Source of the DNA: an uncultured Lachnospiraceae bacterium
Lineage (GTDB): Bacteria > Bacillota > Clostridia > Lachnospirales > Lachnospiraceae
Assembly: GCA_910578825.1 (NCBI GenBank)
Contig: CAJTSB010000001.1
Location: 1 to 64,000, forward strand
Reading direction: 5' to 3'
Length of the DNA stretch: 64,000 nucleotides
Shown: positions 17,165-26,524 of the stretch, piece by piece
Position numbering within the stretch: position 1 is the stretch's first letter
How the letters are laid out: each line of letters opens with the position of its first letter
The notes under the pieces: generated by a model
Seen by the model: only the letters and a program-made list of their open reading frames with translations
What the model was told of the DNA's origin: nothing
The model's database searches: none
Made by a program: the position numbers and the translations under genes

Positions 17165-18325
17165 ATGGAAGAATTAAGGGAACTCTTATATAAATATCTA
17201 AATGAAGACTTGGCGCGGCTTATTATCAGTAACCCCAGAAATAAGACGGAGGCTGCAAAAATCAGCCTCCGCCCATTGCTGCTTAAAGGGGAACTTTCAT
17301 TTCAGGCAAGCATTACACAGGATAAGAAAGTGTTTCATCGTAATTTTAACAGATCAAAGGCGGTGGAGGAAATTCTTGGGTGGATGGAGCAGTATCGGCA
17401 GCTTGAGCTGTTTTCGGAAAAGGGACAGGCTACCGTATTGGTCAGTAAAAAAGGGAAAGTGGGGATTAAGGAAAAACGCAATGTCTGCTGTGTAAAAAAA
17501 CAGGATTTATCCCATAATAGAAAGAAAAAATATATTCTGGAACCGGAACAGAAAGTGGGATTTTTAATGGATCTGGGCGTTCAAACCAGAGAAGGGAAGA
17601 TTGTACATGCGAAATATGACAAATTTCGGCAAATTAATCGGTTTCTGGAATTCATTGAGGATATTTTGCCGCAGCTTCCAAAGGATCGTGAGGTAACAAT
17701 TCTGGATTTTGGCTGTGGGAAGTCTTATCTTACGTTTGCCATGTACCATTATCTGAAAATATTAAAGGGCTATCAGGTGCATATCATTGGCTTGGATTTG
17801 AAGGAGGATGTGATTGCGCATTGCCGGGAGCTGGCAGAGAAATATGGATACGAGGGGTTGGAGTTTTTCGTGGGAGATATTGCGACGTATCGCGACGCAG
17901 CGCAGGTGGATATGGTGGTGACGCTGCATGCCTGTGATACGGCGACGGATTTTGCATTGGACAAGGCGATTCGCTTAAATGCAAAAGTAATTTTGTCTGT
18001 GCCCTGCTGCCAGCATGAGTTGAATGGACAGATGGAAAATGAGCTGTTGGCGCCGTTGTTTTCTTATGGGTTGATTAAGGAACGGATGGCGGCGCTTGTC
18101 ACAGATGCGCTGCGGGCGCAGATTTTGGAAAGCAAGGGCTATCAGGTGCAGATTTTGGAATTTATTGATATGGAGCATACGCCGAAAAATATTTTGCTGC
18201 GGGCTGTGAAAAAGGGGCGTAAAAAGAGTGATGTGAACTACCGCAAGGTCATGGACTTTCTGCATGTGGAACCTACGCTGGCGGTGTTACAGGATAGAGA
18301 AAGGAATGATAAGCAGGATGCGTAA
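17165..18325 (+). CDS. SAM-dependent methyltransferase, Methyltransf_32 type
   Basis: 386-residue class I methyltransferase. Residues ~1-170 form an N-terminal domain with a KYDKFRQINRFLEFIED helix leading into motif I (LDFGCGKSYL, ~180-189). Then come the acidic end of strand 2 (IIGLDLKED) and HACDTATDFAL and SVPCCQHEL near 260-280, a cysteine-pair pattern typical of GSTCD/METTL25-like enzymes, whose substrates (RNA or small molecules) are mostly unknown. Start ATG 17165 after GAAAGG. Its 3' end overlaps the next gene's start by 8 nt, so the two are coupled. Confidence 0.85.
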   Translation: MEELRELLYKYLNEDLARLIISNPRNKTEAAKISLRPLLLKGELSFQASITQDKKVFHRNFNRSKAVEEILGWMEQYRQLELFSEKGQATVLVSKKGKVGIKEKRNVCCVKKQDLSHNRKKKYILEPEQKVGFLMDLGVQTREGKIVHAKYDKFRQINRFLEFIEDILPQLPKDREVTILDFGCGKSYLTFAMYHYLKILKGYQVHIIGLDLKEDVIAHCRELAEKYGYEGLEFFVGDIATYRDAAQVDMVVTLHACDTATDFALDKAIRLNAKVILSVPCCQHELNGQMENELLAPLFSYGLIKERMAALVTDALRAQILESKGYQVQILEFIDMEHTPKNILLRAVKKGRKKSDVNYRKVMDFLHVEPTLAVLQDRERNDKQDA

Positions 18326-20843
18326 AGGTATAATCAAGATTGTGATATTGATACTGGTTTTTTGCTTAACCGTAGTAGTAATGGGAGAGCGGGACAGGCA
18401 GACTGAGATGAATCTCACATCGGAAATGGCGTCTGTGACTCTTCCGGTGCTGTATTTGCAGCGTGATAATGTCAAACTGAATCAGCTCTATGGCTACAGT
18501 GCGGAGATGGATGCCACGGCAATGCGTGACACGGTTACTCCGCTCAGGGAAGACCTTACGCTTCCGTTTACCGTAAAATCGTTTCAGAATCATATTGAAA
18601 GCATTTCCTATGAGGTGCGTTCCATGGATATGGAGAGGCTTGTGGAAGATGGGGAGATTACCAGTTTTTCCCAGGAAAATGGAGAAATCCGGCTAAGTCT
18701 GCAATTTGAAAATATTTTGGAACTCGGGACCGAATATATGCTTGAGATTACCGTTAACAGCGATGGAAAACCGATTTATTACTATACCAGAATTATCCGC
18801 GAGGAGGATTATTATGTGGATGAAACGCTGGATCTTGTCATGAATTTCCATGAGCAGTCTTTTGACAAGGAACAGTCGAGAAATCTTGCGCTCTATCTGG
18901 AGCCCAACAGTCAGGGAGACAATACGACGCTTCAGAAAGTGACAATCAATTCCAGCCTTTCACAGGTGAACTGGGCGTCATTTGACGGAGAACGTCTCGA
19001 GAAACCGATTCCGTCGATCAAAGAGCTGGGAAGCTCCTATAATACAGTTACGCTGCGGTATATCATGACGGCAGCGGGTGATAATGGCAGCGTTGAGTAT
19101 TACACGGTAGAAGAGTATTACCGTGTACGTTACAACAGTACGATTGACCGTATGTCGCTTCTGAATTATGAGCGAAATATGACGCAGGTTTTCCGCGGCG
19201 AAAATCAGGCGACTGGCAAGAATAAGCTGCTTCTCGGGATTTGTCCGGAGGACGTGCCGTATATGGCAAATGAGAAGGGAACGATCACAGCATTTGTTCA
19301 GGAGGGAGAACTCTGGAGTTACAATAGCGACAGTCACGAGCTTTTCCAGATATTCAGTTTCCGAAGTGCGGAAGGGATTTCCGATCGGGAGAATAACGGA
19401 CAGCACGATATTCGGATTATGCGCATGGATGAAGGCGGAAGCATGGATTTTGTGGTGTACGGTTATATGAATCGTGGCAGTCATGAGGGCAGAACCGGAA
19501 TCAGTGTATTTCATTACGACAGCGTGGCAAATACAGTGGAAGAGGTATTGTTTATGCCGGCTGATTGTTCCTTTGAAATATTGAAGGTCGATTGGGGAGA
19601 AGTCTTTTTTATCAGCGATGAAAATATGTTTTATCTCCTGGCAGATGGAGAATTGTACAGAATTGACTTAAGTACCGGAAAAGCGCAGGCGATTATTCGT
19701 GATATAAAGCCGGGCAGTTACGTGGCGTCGGAGAACGGCAGGTATATTGCATGGCAGGATTCACAGGACAGCAACAGCGCGGAGTCGATTAAGATCATGG
19801 ATCTGGAAGGAGAGAAGGTTCGCTCTGTGGAAGGGAACGGAGGGGAATACTTAAAGCCGATCGGTTTTGTGGAAAGTGATTTTGTATATGGAACGGCAAG
19901 GGCCGGGGAAGTCGTGGCAGACAGCGCGGGAAATATAAAGTTTCCGATGTATAAAGTCGCCATTGCAGATAAAAATTCCAATATTGTGAAGGAGTATCAG
20001 AAGGATGGATATTACATTTCCAACGCCTATGTGGAGCAGGAGACCATTTTTCTGGACAGGGAGACGCGTACGGAGACGGGATTTACCCCTGCAACGCAGG
20101 ATACCATCAAAAATCAGCAGTTAGAATCCTCAAAATTGATTACCATTGATACAATTGTGACAGAGAAAAAACAGACGCAGGTGGAGATGGTATTTGCAGA
20201 AGAGGAAACGGAGGGACCGAAAAATTTACAGGTGAAGGCGCCGAAAGAGGTCGTGGTGGAGCAGCCGCGTATCGTGGAATTGGAAACGAGCAAAAATCAT
20301 GAGAATTATTATGTGTACAGCGGAGGGAGAATATTGATGTCTACGCCGTCTGTAACAGACGCAGTGCTCAGTGCAGATACAAACGCGGGAGTCGTGATTG
20401 ACTCACAGCAGAACTATATATGGCGCAGGGGCAGGGATGCAAGCCGGCCGATGATCGGTTCCGGAACACTTGATCTGCCGGAAATCAGCGACAATTCCGT
20501 GGTACGCTGCCTGACATACCTTCTTCGACAGGAGGAAAGCAGTATAGATGTGGAGGATCTTGTCGCGAAAGGCGAGACGCCGCGTCAGATTTTGACGGAG
20601 GCGTTGACAGAGCATAAAGTGGTAGATCTTTCCGGCTGCAGCGTGAGTCAGGTATTGTACTATGTAAACCTTGGAAATCCGGTGCTTGCCATGGTTGGAG
20701 ACCAGGCGATATTGATTGTAGGATACGATGAGCATAATACGATCCTGTATCAGCCGGCAGAAAATACCGTTAAGAAAATGGGGCTTCAGGACAGCGACAC
20801 ATTCTTCAGCGGAGGTGGAAATATCTTCCTGGGGTATATTTAA
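18318..20843 (+). CDS. Secreted/anchored protein with degenerate C39-like C-terminal domain
   Basis: 841-residue protein with an N-terminal hydrophobic anchor (IIKIVILILVFCLTVVVMG), so the bulk is outside the membrane. Residues ~60-250 look like beta domains, and ~300-520 has repeated strands with WSYNSDSHELF, FHYDSVANTVEEV and LYRIDLSTGKAQ, suggesting a beta-propeller. The last ~115 residues resemble papain-like C39 domains (NPVLAMVGDQAILIVGYDEH), but the catalytic His position reads Q-A-I, so it is probably inactive and binding. The start is chosen at 18318; ATG 18306 has a ribosome site too close. The GAAAGGA site lies inside the methyltransferase gene. No named family recognised. Confidence 0.75.
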   Translation: MRKGIIKIVILILVFCLTVVVMGERDRQTEMNLTSEMASVTLPVLYLQRDNVKLNQLYGYSAEMDATAMRDTVTPLREDLTLPFTVKSFQNHIESISYEVRSMDMERLVEDGEITSFSQENGEIRLSLQFENILELGTEYMLEITVNSDGKPIYYYTRIIREEDYYVDETLDLVMNFHEQSFDKEQSRNLALYLEPNSQGDNTTLQKVTINSSLSQVNWASFDGERLEKPIPSIKELGSSYNTVTLRYIMTAAGDNGSVEYYTVEEYYRVRYNSTIDRMSLLNYERNMTQVFRGENQATGKNKLLLGICPEDVPYMANEKGTITAFVQEGELWSYNSDSHELFQIFSFRSAEGISDRENNGQHDIRIMRMDEGGSMDFVVYGYMNRGSHEGRTGISVFHYDSVANTVEEVLFMPADCSFEILKVDWGEVFFISDENMFYLLADGELYRIDLSTGKAQAIIRDIKPGSYVASENGRYIAWQDSQDSNSAESIKIMDLEGEKVRSVEGNGGEYLKPIGFVESDFVYGTARAGEVVADSAGNIKFPMYKVAIADKNSNIVKEYQKDGYYISNAYVEQETIFLDRETRTETGFTPATQDTIKNQQLESSKLITIDTIVTEKKQTQVEMVFAEEETEGPKNLQVKAPKEVVVEQPRIVELETSKNHENYYVYSGGRILMSTPSVTDAVLSADTNAGVVIDSQQNYIWRRGRDASRPMIGSGTLDLPEISDNSVVRCLTYLLRQEESSIDVEDLVAKGETPRQILTEALTEHKVVDLSGCSVSQVLYYVNLGNPVLAMVGDQAILIVGYDEHNTILYQPAENTVKKMGLQDSDTFFSGGGNIFLGYI

Positions 20844-20856
20844 GTGAGGGATTCGC

Positions 20857-20883
20857 TAAATGTCGCATTAAGTTTTCCGACAC
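20857..20883 (+). promoter_or_regulatory. Sigma-28 (SigD/FliA)-like flagellar promoter
   Basis: TAAA (20857-20860), 15-nt spacer, TCCGACAC (20876-20883) against the consensus TAAA-N15-GCCGATAA. It lies 50 nt before the FliK-like gene and would drive it and possibly flagellin. Confidence 0.6.
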
Positions 20884-20932
20884 TATTACCGAAATACTAA
20901 TTAGTTGAAAATTAAGATCATGAGGCGCAGGT

Positions 20933-23900
20933 ATGAACATAAGAGTAGATAACAGCAGTATAACAGAAATAACCAGAACAGGTACAAGGGTGGAAGTTAA
21001 GGGGGAAGTTGCGGTCGAGACGCAAAAGACCACGACACAGAAGGTTGAGAACGATACTGGAAGGGTCACGTCCATACAGCAGACGACAGTGGAAACTCCT
21101 CATAATATTGCCGGAGAGTCTCAGTTGGACGAGATACGCCAGGAGGCGGAGAATATGGAAGCACAGCTTCTTCAGGAAAAGATGCGGATCGTGTCTAATA
21201 CGGTAACGCCTTCCGATTGTGGAAAAATGGATGAAGAAGGTTTTCCTCTGAATGATACAGAGGTAGAAACCGTTGTCACCGTAACGGATAAAATCAAAAT
21301 GGAGCTTGCCAAGGCAGGTGTGGATATCAGTGTATTTGGCGACACCATGGATAGCAGGATGTTAGAGGAGATGACCGGCAGCGTTGCAGCGGCAAGGCAG
21401 ATTGAGGCGGCAATTCAGGACGCCGGACTTCCGGCTACCGAAGAAAATGTCACAGATATTCAGGATACGTTGGAACAGGCAGCGGATCTTACCTCATGCA
21501 GTGATGAGGCAGTAAAATATCTGTTGGACAATGAGCTTGCGCCGACGGTAGAGAATCTCTATAAGGCGCAGCACAGCAGTGGCGTCAGACCCAATCAGGG
21601 GACCGGAATTGCACTGGATCAGGGATTAAAAGAGCAGATTAGCCAGGTAATTATGCAGGCAGGCCGTCCCATCAATGATACAACGCTTTCCGTCAGCCAG
21701 TGGATGATGGAGAATCAAATTCCCCTGACGGCAGATAATTTGAATTACGTTATGGATTTGAAAGATATGGTATTGCCGCCAGAGACAGAACAGGTGATGA
21801 ACGCCATTCTGGAGGCGGTTTCTGAGGGCAGGCGGCCCAAGGATGCCGTTATTCTGGAAGGATACAGTGATGCAGCGCGCGCCCAGGCGGCAGAGCAGAC
21901 GATAGAGCAGGCAACAGATGCGGATATCTGGAACGTGGTAGAGAAGGGAATGCCTCTCACGATTGAGAGCCTGGAGGCAGCCGCCAATTATGCCGCACAG
22001 CAGAAGGAGCAATCAAATAATGAAAAAGGCGCGTCATCGAAAGAGACGGTCGCACAACTTCCGGAATATGCAAGAGAAGACCTCGCATTCCTCAAGGCGA
22101 AACGCCAGTTGGAGGAAACGCGTCTCGCAATGACAATGCAGGCCAATTATGCATTGTTGAAACAGGGGATTTCCATTGAAACGCAGCCATTAGAGGCATT
22201 GATTGAGCAATTGAAAGAACAGGAAAATGCTTATTATACAAGCCTTCTTAACCAGAATGGAATTGAACCCACACAGGAAAATGTGGATGCATTCAGTGGC
22301 ACGATGGCCAAAACCGAGCAGCTGAAAGGCGTTCCTGCCTATATTTTAGGTGATATTAAGACAGCGGAAGATACCATCCGTACGATGCATGAATCCGGGA
22401 CTACCAAACAGGCACAGATGGAGCGCGCCGGGGAGGCGTATGAGGCGCTTCAGACCACGCCGAGGAAGGATATGGGAGACTCTATCCAGAAAGCATTCCG
22501 AAATGTCGATGATATTCTGGAAGACCTGGATATGGAAACCTCCGAGGCAAACCGCCGGGCAGTGCGGATACTGGCTTACAACGAAATGGCAATCAATTCC
22601 GAATCCATTATGCAGATGAAAGCGGCAGACCAGAAAGTTCAGAATCTGTTCCAGAATTTGTCCCCATCCGTGGTGATGGAAATGATTCGGGAAGGCGTCA
22701 ATCCGCTGGAAATGAGTGTAGAAGAGCTGAATGCAAAAGCCGAGGAGATAAAGAATCGTCTGAATACCGCGGATGAAGATAAATTTAGCAAATATCTGTG
22801 GAAACTGGAACAGCATCATGAAGTTACGGAACAGGAACGTAACAGTTACATAGGAATTTACCGGATGTTGAATCAGATTGATAAGACGGATGGCGCGGTC
22901 ATTGGCGCATTGGTGCAGCAGGGAGCAGAGCTTTCCATGAAAAATCTGCTCAGTGCAGTGCGGACGAACCGCAATGCCGGAATGGATGTGTCCATAGATA
23001 ATAATTTTGGAGAAATAGAAAGCCTGCAAACACAGGGATTGAGTATTTCCCAGCAGATAGAGGCGGCATATCAGACAGATTGTGCAAAGCAAGCGCTGCG
23101 GTACGCTACACCGGAAGGAATGCAGCAGGCGCAGGGCAATGTGGAGAATATGACGCCGGAGGAATTGTTGTGGCAGCTGCGCGGCGTACCGGCGGAGACG
23201 GCGTCCGAGGAGGCTTATTATCAGGAGCAGTTGGCGGAGTTTTCTCAGGCGAGACAGGCGGAGACGCAGGTTCTTCAGATTCTTGCAGGGCATGATATGC
23301 CGGTGACAGCTTATAATATCATGGCGGCAAATCAATTGCTGAATCCCCGGGGAGGGATTTTCAGGACGCTGTTTAACAAAGAAAACAGTGACAGAGAAAT
23401 TGATTTGGAGGAAGTAAAAGAAGAAATCATAGAGAAATTCGGGGAGGCGGTCAAAACCCCCGAGGAGATGGCCGAGGCGCAGAGAACGCTTGCGGATGTT
23501 GCAGAGAATGTGATGCGGACGATGGAAGATTCACAGGGAGTCTCCAGCATGGATTTGCGAGATATCAGACTTATGCGGCAGCAGATTGCGCTCGGTACGC
23601 AGATGGCGAAAGACGAATATTATGCCATACCGGTCATGGTTGCGGATGAACTGACGAATGTGCAGCTTAAGATTGTCCGTGGCAAGGAAGAGCGTGGCAG
23701 AGTTGATATTCTTTTTGAGACGCCCAAGCTTGGCAAGGTGGCGGCAAGGTTCCAGGTGCAGGAAGATTCTGTCCGGGGCTATGTTGTTTCCGATTCCAAT
23801 CGTACCATAGAGGCGTTGAAGTTTCAGGAAGAGCGTTTAAACGGACAGGGTGAATCCGAGGAATTACAGCGAACCATGGATTTTGTTTACAGTGATGAGC

Positions 23901-24052
23901 TGGATTTGAATCGTTTCACAGGAGGCAGAACCGGCAATGTTGACGGCGCCGATGAGAACTCGGAGTCTTATCGGGTACAGACCAAAACGCTTTACGGTAT
24001 CGCAAAAGGATTTTTAGAAGAGATGAAACAAATGGGACAGAAAATGTCCTGA
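20933..24052 (+). CDS. Large flagellar-locus protein, DUF6240-like with FliK-like C-terminus
   Basis: 1039-residue, strongly helical, Gln/Glu-rich protein without signal peptide or TM. The middle contains several related ~70-residue units with phrases such as ENVDAF, EENVTDI and NLYKAQ, each a 'helix, short turn, PxTxENV' pattern. The final ~150 residues (LKIVRGKEERGRVDILF, then a KLGKVAARF strand) resemble the FliK C-terminal hook-length domain that reads out filament length and switches export specificity. I believe this corresponds to DUF6240. It sits between a sigma-28-like promoter and flagellin, so a flagellar export or regulation role is likely. ATG after GAGGCGCAGG. Confidence 0.7.
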   Translation: MNIRVDNSSITEITRTGTRVEVKGEVAVETQKTTTQKVENDTGRVTSIQQTTVETPHNIAGESQLDEIRQEAENMEAQLLQEKMRIVSNTVTPSDCGKMDEEGFPLNDTEVETVVTVTDKIKMELAKAGVDISVFGDTMDSRMLEEMTGSVAAARQIEAAIQDAGLPATEENVTDIQDTLEQAADLTSCSDEAVKYLLDNELAPTVENLYKAQHSSGVRPNQGTGIALDQGLKEQISQVIMQAGRPINDTTLSVSQWMMENQIPLTADNLNYVMDLKDMVLPPETEQVMNAILEAVSEGRRPKDAVILEGYSDAARAQAAEQTIEQATDADIWNVVEKGMPLTIESLEAAANYAAQQKEQSNNEKGASSKETVAQLPEYAREDLAFLKAKRQLEETRLAMTMQANYALLKQGISIETQPLEALIEQLKEQENAYYTSLLNQNGIEPTQENVDAFSGTMAKTEQLKGVPAYILGDIKTAEDTIRTMHESGTTKQAQMERAGEAYEALQTTPRKDMGDSIQKAFRNVDDILEDLDMETSEANRRAVRILAYNEMAINSESIMQMKAADQKVQNLFQNLSPSVVMEMIREGVNPLEMSVEELNAKAEEIKNRLNTADEDKFSKYLWKLEQHHEVTEQERNSYIGIYRMLNQIDKTDGAVIGALVQQGAELSMKNLLSAVRTNRNAGMDVSIDNNFGEIESLQTQGLSISQQIEAAYQTDCAKQALRYATPEGMQQAQGNVENMTPEELLWQLRGVPAETASEEAYYQEQLAEFSQARQAETQVLQILAGHDMPVTAYNIMAANQLLNPRGGIFRTLFNKENSDREIDLEEVKEEIIEKFGEAVKTPEEMAEAQRTLADVAENVMRTMEDSQGVSSMDLRDIRLMRQQIALGTQMAKDEYYAIPVMVADELTNVQLKIVRGKEERGRVDILFETPKLGKVAARFQVQEDSVRGYVVSDSNRTIEALKFQEERLNGQGESEELQRTMDFVYSDELDLNRFTGGRTGNVDGADENSESYRVQTKTLYGIAKGFLEEMKQMGQKMS

Positions 24053-24070
24053 AATAATAGAAACCAGGAG

Positions 24071-24136
24071 AAGACATGGACGTCTTGCATCAAACCCAAA
24101 AGAACGGAATCTGGAAAGTAAATCAGAAGAGAGGGA
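24071..24136 (+). promoter_or_regulatory. CsrA-type binding sites in the flagellin leader
   Basis: AAGAC (24071-24075) and GTCTT (24082-24086) form a 5-bp hairpin whose loop shows GGA (24078-24080); the core ACATGGACGT agrees with the CsrA consensus at 8 of 10 positions. Further GGA triplets lie at 24106, 24113 and in the ribosome binding site (24134-24136). This matches the layout by which CsrA represses Bacillus hag. csrA and fliW are not in the window. Confidence 0.55.
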
Positions 24137-24142
24137 AAAAAC

Positions 24143-25591
24143 ATGAAAATTAATCACAACATGTCAGCAATGATTGCCAATAAAAGATTGCTGCAATCAG
24201 AAAACTGCTTATCACAATCGGTAGAGCGTTTATCTACGGGGCTCAGGATTAACCGTGCAGCCGATGACGCGGCCGGAATGGCGATATCCAGCAAAATGAA
24301 AACACAGATCCGGGGTCTGGCACAGGCGTCCAGAAATGCATCGGATGGCGTATCCGTGCTGGATACGGCTGATGGAGCTTTGTCAGAAGTTCACAATATG
24401 CTTCAGAGAATGCGCGAACTTTCGGTTCAGGCGGCAAATGGAACCAATACGCCGGATGACTTGAAGGCAATTCAGTTGGAGATTGCATCTCTGCGGGATG
24501 AGATTGACCGTATTTCAAAAGATACGGAGTTTAATACGAAGAATTTGTTAGACGGTACGCTGGATCAGCGTATTTATCCGGACAGCCGGGGAATTCAGCG
24601 GGTAAATATTTCCGACAGTGTAAATCCGGATGTGTATACGGTGGAAATTACGGCGGACGCGGAACAGGCAACGATAGAAGGCGGACAGCCGCGGACAGCA
24701 ACGGATACGGTTCCGGCAGGTGCGACGGGAAAGATTTCCATCAACGGCGCGCAGGTTGAAATTCGTGAGGGTGAGAACTTCCAGGCCGTTTATGAGAAGT
24801 TACGTGATACGGCAGAATTAGGCGGAGCGAAACTGCTTGTCGTTGCGGATATCACAGACCGGACCGGAGATCCGGAAAATGCCGGTTATGTTCCGGGAAA
24901 TATTGCAGATGGAGGAAATCTGGTATTTGTCTCCGAAGATTACGGGAATCATACGGAAATGAGCATAAAGTGCGACAATCCGGATCTGGCGGCATTTTTA
25001 GGAATTGCTACGGATAATTCGAGCGTCGGCAAGGATGTTGAGATTGCCATTGCTGCTACGGATGAAGGGTTTGGCACACAGGCAACCATCCTCACGGAAG
25101 GTAATTTTGTGACGGTTTCCGATCGCAGCGGCTTTGAAATGAAATTTGAAGTAGTGCCGGGAACGACAGGAACCGTAAATATTGAGGTGGCGGATTTAGG
25201 ACCGATGACGCTCCAGATTGGCGCCAATGAAAATCAGACCATGGATGTGCGTATTCCGGAAGTTTCTTCCGAGACTTTGTACATTGACAGGATAAATGTA
25301 TGTACGGTTACCGGTGCGGATCGTGCGATTACAAGTTTTGACGGGGCGATTCAGAAAGTCAGCGAGGTTCGTTCCAGCATTGGTGCATACCAGAATCGCT
25401 TGGATTATGCCGTAGCAAGTCTCGATGGAACCGAAGAGAATATGACCCAGGCATTATCCCGTATTGAGGATGTGGATATGGCTGAGGAAATGACAGAGTA
25501 CACGAAGGATAATATTTTAACACAGGCGGCAACCTCTGTGCTTGCACAGGCAAATGATCTGCCGCAGCAGGTATTGCAGCTTTTGCAGTAG
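24143..25591 (+). CDS. Flagellin
   Basis: 482-residue filament subunit. The conserved N-terminal D0/D1 helices run to ~170 (MKINHNMSAM, LSTGLRINRAADDAAG), a variable middle ~170-395 forms the exposed surface, and the C-terminal D1/D0 starts at ~400 and ends in VLQLLQ. The segment LQRMRELSVQAANGTN is the region known in flagellins as the TLR5-contact site, and its Arg/Glu positions are kept. Secreted by the flagellar type III apparatus with FliS as chaperone; fliS follows at 25662. ATG after GAGGGA. Probably also read from the sigma-28 promoter upstream of the preceding gene. Confidence 0.98.
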   Translation: MKINHNMSAMIANKRLLQSENCLSQSVERLSTGLRINRAADDAAGMAISSKMKTQIRGLAQASRNASDGVSVLDTADGALSEVHNMLQRMRELSVQAANGTNTPDDLKAIQLEIASLRDEIDRISKDTEFNTKNLLDGTLDQRIYPDSRGIQRVNISDSVNPDVYTVEITADAEQATIEGGQPRTATDTVPAGATGKISINGAQVEIREGENFQAVYEKLRDTAELGGAKLLVVADITDRTGDPENAGYVPGNIADGGNLVFVSEDYGNHTEMSIKCDNPDLAAFLGIATDNSSVGKDVEIAIAATDEGFGTQATILTEGNFVTVSDRSGFEMKFEVVPGTTGTVNIEVADLGPMTLQIGANENQTMDVRIPEVSSETLYIDRINVCTVTGADRAITSFDGAIQKVSEVRSSIGAYQNRLDYAVASLDGTEENMTQALSRIEDVDMAEEMTEYTKDNILTQAATSVLAQANDLPQQVLQLLQ

Positions 25592-25601
25592 GAAATGATT
25601 T

Positions 25602-25637
25602 GCACGCCCCGCCTTTTGCGGCGGGGCTGTGCTTTTT
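25602..25637 (+). terminator. Rho-independent terminator after flagellin
   Basis: A GC-rich hairpin (GCACGCCCCGCC 25602-25613 against GGCGGGGCTGTGC 25620-25632) is followed by five T. Flagellin transcripts would mostly stop before fliS. Confidence 0.9.
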
Positions 25638-25661
25638 AAGAAATGAGTCAGGAGGAAGAGT

Positions 25662-26138
25662 ATGACGCAGGAAAAGAAACAGGAATTTACCCGCAGGCTC
25701 AGTTGCTGCAATCGCGGGGAAATGATTGTAATTATATATGATATTCTTTTTGCTTACCTTGATGACGGAATCCAGGCAAAAGAAGCCGGGAACTACGAGG
25801 ACTTCAAGAAGGCCGTAGGACTTTCCCAGCAGGTAATCTGCAGGTTGATGGATGATTTGGATTTCAGCTATGAAATCTCAAACAGCCTGTTTTCAGAATA
25901 TCAGTTTGTCAATCAGCTGCTTTCGATGGCAATATGTAAAAACACATCCCAGAATCTTTACGATGCGAAGAGAGTTCTGAAGAATCTCTATGACGCTTTC
26001 GTGGAGGCGGCGCGTCAGGATACGTCGGAGCCTTTGATGTCAAATACCCAGCAGGTTGTTGCGGGTATGACGTATCACAAAGGCAGTCTGACGGAGACTC
26101 TTCAGGATTCCGAGAGTTCCAGAGGGTTTCTGGCATAG
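25662..26138 (+). CDS. fliS: FliS-like flagellar export chaperone
   Basis: 158-residue helical protein of the FliS type: an N-terminal helix (FTRRLSCCNRGEMIVIIYDIL), a helix pair around LDDGIQAKEAGNYEDFKKAVGL and a final helical bundle. FliS binds flagellin's C-terminal D0 in the cytoplasm to stop premature polymerisation. Immediate position after flagellin supports this. The ATG at 25662 follows GGAGGAAGAG. Its last 37 nt overlap the 3' end of the convergent yaaL-like gene. Divergent from the Bacillus protein, but context and fold agree. Confidence 0.85.
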   Translation: MTQEKKQEFTRRLSCCNRGEMIVIIYDILFAYLDDGIQAKEAGNYEDFKKAVGLSQQVICRLMDDLDFSYEISNSLFSEYQFVNQLLSMAICKNTSQNLYDAKRVLKNLYDAFVEAARQDTSEPLMSNTQQVVAGMTYHKGSLTETLQDSESSRGFLA

Positions 26139-26356
26139 GAATTTTCATTGTATTGTTTTGCCTTTGTCAGCAGAAATTTGTAGCGCATTTGCAATGCGTT
26201 TACCTGATAGATGCAGCAATCAATGAGATCCGGCTCCATCGCATTTTCAAAATTATCATAGGCAAGAGCCAGATCATATCTGGCTTTTTCTATGTCATCT
26301 AAAAGTAAAGAGTAAGCAGTTGTCTTAGGTTCTTCTTTTTTGGCAATCTGAAACAT
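26102..26356 (-). CDS. DUF2508 (YaaL-like) small protein
   Basis: 84-residue helical protein: LLDDIEKARYDLALAYDNFE, a PDLIDCCIYQV segment and a KFLLTKAKQ helix match the DUF2508/YaaL pattern. Start chosen at ATG 26356 because AAAGGG lies 6 nt upstream; another ATG at 26362 is too close to it. In Bacillus subtilis yaaL sits directly before bofA; here it is divergent from bofA with 168 nt between, a rearranged remnant of that synteny. Function unknown. It overlaps the end of fliS on the opposite strand. Confidence 0.8.
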   Translation of the reverse strand: MFQIAKKEEPKTTAYSLLLDDIEKARYDLALAYDNFENAMEPDLIDCCIYQVNALQMRYKFLLTKAKQYNENSYARNPLELSES

Positions 26357-26524
26357 ATGCATCCCTTTCCTTTATGACTGTTACACATGCTCCGTGTGGC
26401 GCAGTTATGGTAACAATTATCTTACTTAAAGTATAAGCAGAAACCATCCGCTCTATACAAAAAAGTCATAAATTTTTCCAGAAAGTATATATATGTGATA
26501 AGAGAGTGTCGGGAAGGGACAGGT

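Noticed and set aside
22346..23335. Long open frame on the minus strand (329 codons)
   Set aside because: Antisense to the FliK-like gene; the plus-strand protein is clearly coding.
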